A stretch of DNA of 8,946 nucleotides from Thermoplasmata archaeon (GTDB lineage: Archaea > Thermoplasmatota > Thermoplasmata > SG8-5): assembly GCA_030655715.1 (NCBI GenBank), contig JAUSPR010000275.1:1-8946 (forward strand), read 5' to 3'. Below the pieces are notes generated by a model that was given only the letters and a program-made list of their open reading frames with translations, ran no database searches and was not told the origin of the DNA. This document shows, in pieces, positions 5,232-8,946 of this stretch (position 1 is its first letter; each line of letters opens with the position of its first letter). A program made the translations under genes and the position numbers.

Positions 5232-7241
5232 ATGACCTTAGTAAAAAAGATTTCAGATATCATTTCAAAAAAGAGTACCATCAAAGCATGGTATGGCCTT
5301 GTAATATTTTTCTTCATATGTGTAATCATAGTTCCCACACTTTTCGTTCTCAGCTACGCAGTTACCGGATGGAATGATATTGAGGGGACTATTTTCACGG
5401 ATCCTGCTGACCCAGCACAGCTAAATGCATCGTTTGGCATGGCAGGAACCAATGTTTCATTTCATTCTTGGGACATCATAGACATAACACAGACCACGGT
5501 GCTGGAGGCGAATGTATTATATACTGACCTATCCGGGCCATATCTCCTCACATTCCAAGTGTACGAGATGAATGATGACGGCACCGAAAAGATATACTAT
5601 GAGCAATCACAAGGATTCACGAACGGCAGTGACCCAGGGTCTTTCATCATATTCTCAAATGATACATACAATTCCATAACACATGTCGGTCCTGTAACTC
5701 AGAACATAACACTCGCAACGGCAACCGGGGAATATCTGGATTCCTGGGAGGCAGACCTCTATCTACGCGCCGGAGACAGAAGGCCGATGGACCTAATCTG
5801 GGACGCCATGAAGATATCCTTCGTCATAGCCACAATCGTGACAATTGTTGATTTCATCGCAGGCCTTCCCATGGCCTGGTTAATGGTCCGAAAGGAGTTC
5901 AGAGGAAAGAAGTACCTGGATATCCTTATTGACATGCCGCTGGCCATTCCAACGGCGGCGTTAGGTTTCTCCACCGCGTTATTCTGGGCTGTGACTCCGG
6001 CAATTCCCGGTTCTGGACTTGGTTGGACTTCCTCGCCTTTCCTCTTGATTATCCTGCTTCACATCGTATTCTCTTACCCTTACATGGTCAGGTCATTAAC
6101 TGCAATTCTCCATGAAATTGACATAAATTACGAGACTGCGGCGCAGACTCTGGGCGCACCGCCTTTGACTGTAGCCAGGACAATCACGCTTCCGCTTTTC
6201 AGGGCCGGTCTGGTTACAGGAATTATTCTCTGCTTCGCACGAAGTTTGAGCGAAACAGGCGGTACCATGGCTGCACTGGCCATGCTCACGCCCTGGCTTT
6301 CGGAATTGGCCGTTCCGATGCAGACCGGGCCGACACTCATCGGCGCATGGAAGCATGCTGGCGGTTTTGAACCGCAACTGGCTTTCACTGCGATGTTACT
6401 GGTCATGGTTTCCCTGGTTTTATTGGTCATAGTTAAAATTGTGATAATGAAGTTCAAATTGCCCCTGAGAAAAGTCATGCCAGGCCCGGAAAGATTGCTT
6501 AGTAAAGGACTGTTTCCAAAGATGAAAGACTTACTGGCATTCGTTTTCATGTTCGTAATTTTGATAATTCCGTCATTCTTCATTGTCAGCTTCCTTTTCA
6601 CAGGAACTCCCACGCCAGTTGATTGGGGCTCGTTCTGGAGCGCAATGGGCTTTTCATTCCTTGTTGCTGGGGTCATAACAGTAATCAATATTCTGTTCGG
6701 CGTACCGCTGGCAATCTACATTGTCAGGGGCACGAACAAGACAATGTCCAATATTTTGGATGTGCTGGTCAATGTTCCATTGATAGTTCCTACCTCTGCA
6801 CTTGGAGTTTCACTGGGCATGTTCTGGGGTTCCATGAACATCAATGTGGCAATCTTCCTGGTCATTTCTGCGCATCTGGCCTTCACATTCCCGCTTATCG
6901 TGAGAAATGTGGCTGGTGCGCTTGAAGAATTGGACCCGACTTACGAGGAGACTGCCAGGACACTTGGCGCAAGACCCATGTTCGTGTTCAAGAAGGTCAT
7001 GTATCCTTCAATTAAATTTTCAATACTGGCCGGGGCAATAATGGCTTTCACAAGAAGTCTCGGCGAGACAGGAGCAACACTGTCGGTAGTTCAGAACGCG
7101 AACACAGTACCTGTTTACATAGTCGGACTTGTGAAATCTGCAAGCTATTACCCTGCGGCACTGGCTTGTGTAGTATTGATTGTGATCACCTTCATTACGA
7201 TGATGATAATGAGATATATCACAAAGAAAGCGGAGCGCTAA
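5232..7241 (+). CDS. ABC importer permease, two transmembrane domains fused, with large extracytoplasmic domain
   Basis: A 669-residue membrane protein joining two binding-protein-dependent permease domains. Numbering from this ATG: a membrane segment at about 21-43; a hydrophilic, strand-rich stretch at 45-183; five more segments to about 406; a charged linker (407-434); and a second six-segment domain to 658. Each half has the cytoplasmic ATPase-coupling (EAA) loop: 'INYETAAQTLGAPP' (298-311) and 'PTYEETARTLGARP' (569-582). Each loop is followed by 'FARSLSETGGT' or 'FTRSLGETGAT', equivalent to the 'FARALGEFGAT' motif of sulfate, molybdate and tungstate permeases. An oxyanion or metal substrate is therefore my best guess, with Fe3+ or thiamine systems, which also have fused permeases, as alternatives. 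The 45-183 stretch has five Asn-X-Ser/Thr sequons (N65, N74, N131, N143, N158), consistent with an extracellular position. The start was chosen on GAGG at 5222. Two ATPase genes follow, three bases downstream. No separate substrate-binding protein is visible in the window. Confidence 0.9.
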   Translation: MTLVKKISDIISKKSTIKAWYGLVIFFFICVIIVPTLFVLSYAVTGWNDIEGTIFTDPADPAQLNASFGMAGTNVSFHSWDIIDITQTTVLEANVLYTDLSGPYLLTFQVYEMNDDGTEKIYYEQSQGFTNGSDPGSFIIFSNDTYNSITHVGPVTQNITLATATGEYLDSWEADLYLRAGDRRPMDLIWDAMKISFVIATIVTIVDFIAGLPMAWLMVRKEFRGKKYLDILIDMPLAIPTAALGFSTALFWAVTPAIPGSGLGWTSSPFLLIILLHIVFSYPYMVRSLTAILHEIDINYETAAQTLGAPPLTVARTITLPLFRAGLVTGIILCFARSLSETGGTMAALAMLTPWLSELAVPMQTGPTLIGAWKHAGGFEPQLAFTAMLLVMVSLVLLVIVKIVIMKFKLPLRKVMPGPERLLSKGLFPKMKDLLAFVFMFVILIIPSFFIVSFLFTGTPTPVDWGSFWSAMGFSFLVAGVITVINILFGVPLAIYIVRGTNKTMSNILDVLVNVPLIVPTSALGVSLGMFWGSMNINVAIFLVISAHLAFTFPLIVRNVAGALEELDPTYEETARTLGARPMFVFKKVMYPSIKFSILAGAIMAFTRSLGETGATLSVVQNANTVPVYIVGLVKSASYYPAALACVVLIVITFITMMIMRYITKKAER

Positions 7242-7244
7242 AAT

Positions 7245-8348
7245 ATGCCAGACATTAAAATTGAGAATCTAAAAAAGGTCTTCGGTGACCTCGTCGCAAT
7301 AGACAATCTCAGCCTTGAGGTAAAGGACGGCGAGTACCTTACGATACTTGGCCCTACAGGCGCAGGCAAGACCACCCTTCTCAGGCTTATTGCGGGCCTG
7401 ACCAAACAGACGTCTGGCAGTATTTCTATTAATGGCGAACGTGTCGACAAGCTCCCTCCGGAAGAAAGAAAGGTTACATTTCTTTCACAATCCTACTCCC
7501 TATTCCCTCACATGAATGTCTGGGACAATACAATTTTCGGACCAATCGCACGTGGCTGGGAGCCAGAAAAGGTCAACATAATCGGCAGGGAAATGCTGGA
7601 AATGGTTCATCTTTACGATAGAAAGGACGCTATGCCCAACGAGTTGAGCGGCGGAATGCAGCAGAGGAATGCGCTGGCCAGGGCCTTGTGTGCGGATGCA
7701 AAGATTCTGCTTCTGGACGAGCCACTGAGGGCGCTGGATGCAAGGCTGAGGCTTGACCTCAGATATGAACTGAAGAAGCTTGTAAAGGACATGGGCATGA
7801 CCGCCATCCATGTAACGCATGACCAGGAAGAGGCTTTGACAATTTCCGACAGGATAATCATGCTCAAAGATGGAAAGGTAATTCAATCTGACAAACCGCA
7901 CGATATGTTTAACAAGCCGGCAAGCCCGTTCATTCACCATTTCATCGGGGAAGCAAATTTCGTCAAAGGCAAAATAACTAAAAAATCAAATAATGATTGT
8001 CAAATTACAGATAGCATCGGAAGGATATACACGGCCGCCAAAACTTCACAGGAAGTGGGGGCGAATGCCGTTGCAGGCATCAAAACGGAGTTCACTGTTA
8101 TTGAGAAAGAGCAAAAAGACCAGATGAACACCTTCAGAGGAACTGTGGATAGAAAATTATTTCTTGGCAGGTTCACTGATTTTGAGATAATTTTGACTGA
8201 TGGCGGCATTGTTCATGCAAGATTGCCAAGTTCCATTGCTCACAAATTTGTTGAAGGAAGCCAGGTCTATGTCCATTACAGCCCCGAAAGACTCCTGGTA
8301 TTCCCTGAACCGGAGAAAGGCCTTAAAGCCGAACTGGAGATGATGTGA
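7245..8348 (+). CDS. ABC transporter ATP-binding protein 1, with C-terminal TOBE-type domain
   Basis: A 367-residue ATPase of the PotA/CysA/ModC/FbpC group that powers the adjacent fused permease at the inner face of the membrane. Motifs: Walker A 'GPTGAGKTT' (36-44), Q-loop Q82 followed by 'LFPHMNVW', signature 'LSGGMQQR' (134-141), Walker B 'ILLLDEP' (154-160) and switch histidine H192 in 'HVTHDQEEA'. The D-loop reads 'LRALDAR' (161-167), with Arg in place of the usual Ser. Residues 236-367 form a beta-rich regulatory tail; 'FRGTVDRKLFLGRFTDFEI' and the ending 'VYVHYSPERLLVFPE' match TOBE domains of this group, which in relatives bind substrate or regulators. The ATG at 7245 is three bases after the permease stop, with GGAG nine bases upstream. 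All catalytic residues are present, so it should hydrolyse ATP. It probably pairs with the second ATPase encoded immediately downstream. Confidence 0.93.
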   Translation: MPDIKIENLKKVFGDLVAIDNLSLEVKDGEYLTILGPTGAGKTTLLRLIAGLTKQTSGSISINGERVDKLPPEERKVTFLSQSYSLFPHMNVWDNTIFGPIARGWEPEKVNIIGREMLEMVHLYDRKDAMPNELSGGMQQRNALARALCADAKILLLDEPLRALDARLRLDLRYELKKLVKDMGMTAIHVTHDQEEALTISDRIIMLKDGKVIQSDKPHDMFNKPASPFIHHFIGEANFVKGKITKKSNNDCQITDSIGRIYTAAKTSQEVGANAVAGIKTEFTVIEKEQKDQMNTFRGTVDRKLFLGRFTDFEIILTDGGIVHARLPSSIAHKFVEGSQVYVHYSPERLLVFPEPEKGLKAELEMM

Positions 8349-8349
8349 A

Positions 8350-8946
8350 ATGCCAGAAATAATGATGAAGGGCATAACAAAACGGTTCGGCAAGGTCGTG
8401 GCTGCGGACGATATCAATCTCACAATCAAGGACGGGGAGTATGTCACGGTACTCGGTCCTTCGGGATGCGGAAAAACTACACTGGTAAAGATTCTTTCCG
8501 GCATCTGGGAACCGACATCCGGCGACTGCTTCATAGACGGCAAGAAAGTTACTGGCATCCCAACTTACGAACGCGACCTGGGCTATATCTTCCAGAATGT
8601 TGCGCTATTTCCCCATATGACTGTCTGGCAAAATGCGAACTATGCTCCGATAGTCAAGGACTGGGACAGGAAAACAGGCAATCGGGTTACAACCGAATCC
8701 CTGGAACTTGTGAAGGTTCTCAAAAGAAAGGGATTCATGCCGTTTGAGCTAAGTGGTGGTGAAAAGCAGAAAGTTGGCATTGCCAGGGCTCTTTGTTCCG
8801 GTTCAAAACTGTTGATACTTGACGAACCATTATCCGCACTGGATGCCAGAGTAAGACTTGACCTGAGATATGAAAGAAAGAGGCTCGTGAGGAGGAAAGG
8901 ACTCACTGCCATCCATGTGACCCATGACCAGGAAGAAGCCATGTCA
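8350..8946 (+). CDS. ABC transporter ATP-binding protein 2, C-terminus cut by window edge
   Basis: The first 199 residues of a second ATPase of the same group; the frame is still open at the right edge. Motifs: Walker A 'GPSGCGKTT' (36-44), Q82 in 'IFQNVALFPHMTVW', signature 'LSGGEKQK' (134-141), Walker B 'LLILDEP' (154-160), D-loop 'LSALDAR' (161-167) and H192 in 'HVTHDQEEA'. The motif positions are identical to those of the first ATPase, but the sequences clearly differ, so this is a paralogue rather than a recent copy. The signature has E-K-Q-K where most relatives have Q-Q-Q-R. The ATG at 8350 lies one base after the preceding TGA, with GGAG ten bases upstream (inside the end of the preceding gene), which indicates translational coupling. 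Whether a C-terminal TOBE domain is present cannot be seen. It most likely forms a heterodimer with ATPase 1 under the fused permease; separate homodimers are the alternative. Confidence 0.93.
   Translation, partial: MPEIMMKGITKRFGKVVAADDINLTIKDGEYVTVLGPSGCGKTTLVKILSGIWEPTSGDCFIDGKKVTGIPTYERDLGYIFQNVALFPHMTVWQNANYAPIVKDWDRKTGNRVTTESLELVKVLKRKGFMPFELSGGEKQKVGIARALCSGSKLLILDEPLSALDARVRLDLRYERKRLVRRKGLTAIHVTHDQEEAMS

Noticed and set aside
5195..5377. A possible 60-residue peptide upstream of and overlapping the permease start
   Set aside because: It has no ribosome binding site, no recognisable features, and mostly overlaps the first membrane segment of the permease in another frame.

Overview
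The window reads as chromosomal DNA from an archaeon, most likely a euryarchaeote of the Thermoplasmatota or a neighbouring lineage. Support for this: the triosephosphate isomerase is the short archaeal form (222 aa). TATA-like boxes lie about 25-31 bases upstream of several start codons, which implies leaderless or nearly leaderless transcripts. Internal operon genes use GGAG/GAGG ribosome binding sites. Base composition looks intermediate (about half G+C by eye). The lineage is inferred, not proven. Every complete gene is intact; I see no RNA gene, insertion sequence or CRISPR array.

Layout. Bases 1-2325 are all on the minus strand: the start of a small unrecognised protein (running off the left edge), an SCP2-type lipid-binding protein and RNase HII as a tight two-gene unit, and an AEC-family membrane transporter. 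A divergent intergenic region (2326-2444) carries promoters in both directions. From 2445 everything is on the plus strand. A compact gluconeogenesis operon comes first: fructose-1,6-bisphosphatase, class II fructose-bisphosphate aldolase and triosephosphate isomerase, with junctions of 2-4 bases. After an 84-96 base gap with a TATA box and a nested inverted repeat comes an ABC importer operon: a double permease fused into one chain, then two different ATPase genes, the second cut by the right edge.

How the genes work together. The three sugar-phosphate enzymes carry out consecutive steps (glyceraldehyde-3-P and dihydroxyacetone-P interconversion, condensation to fructose-1,6-bisphosphate, dephosphorylation to fructose-6-phosphate), so the operon is a gluconeogenic module. 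It pairs bacterial-type FBPase and class II aldolase with an archaeal TIM, which is notable because many archaea instead use one bifunctional FBP aldolase/phosphatase.

The most unusual part is the ABC system. Both transmembrane halves are fused, an approximately 140-residue sequon-rich domain sits between the first two membrane segments, and two non-identical ATPases with complete but different motifs follow. This suggests an asymmetric importer (fused permease plus an ATPase heterodimer) of the sulfate/molybdate/tungstate/iron-like class. Its substrate cannot be read from this window, and no separate substrate-binding protein is visible.
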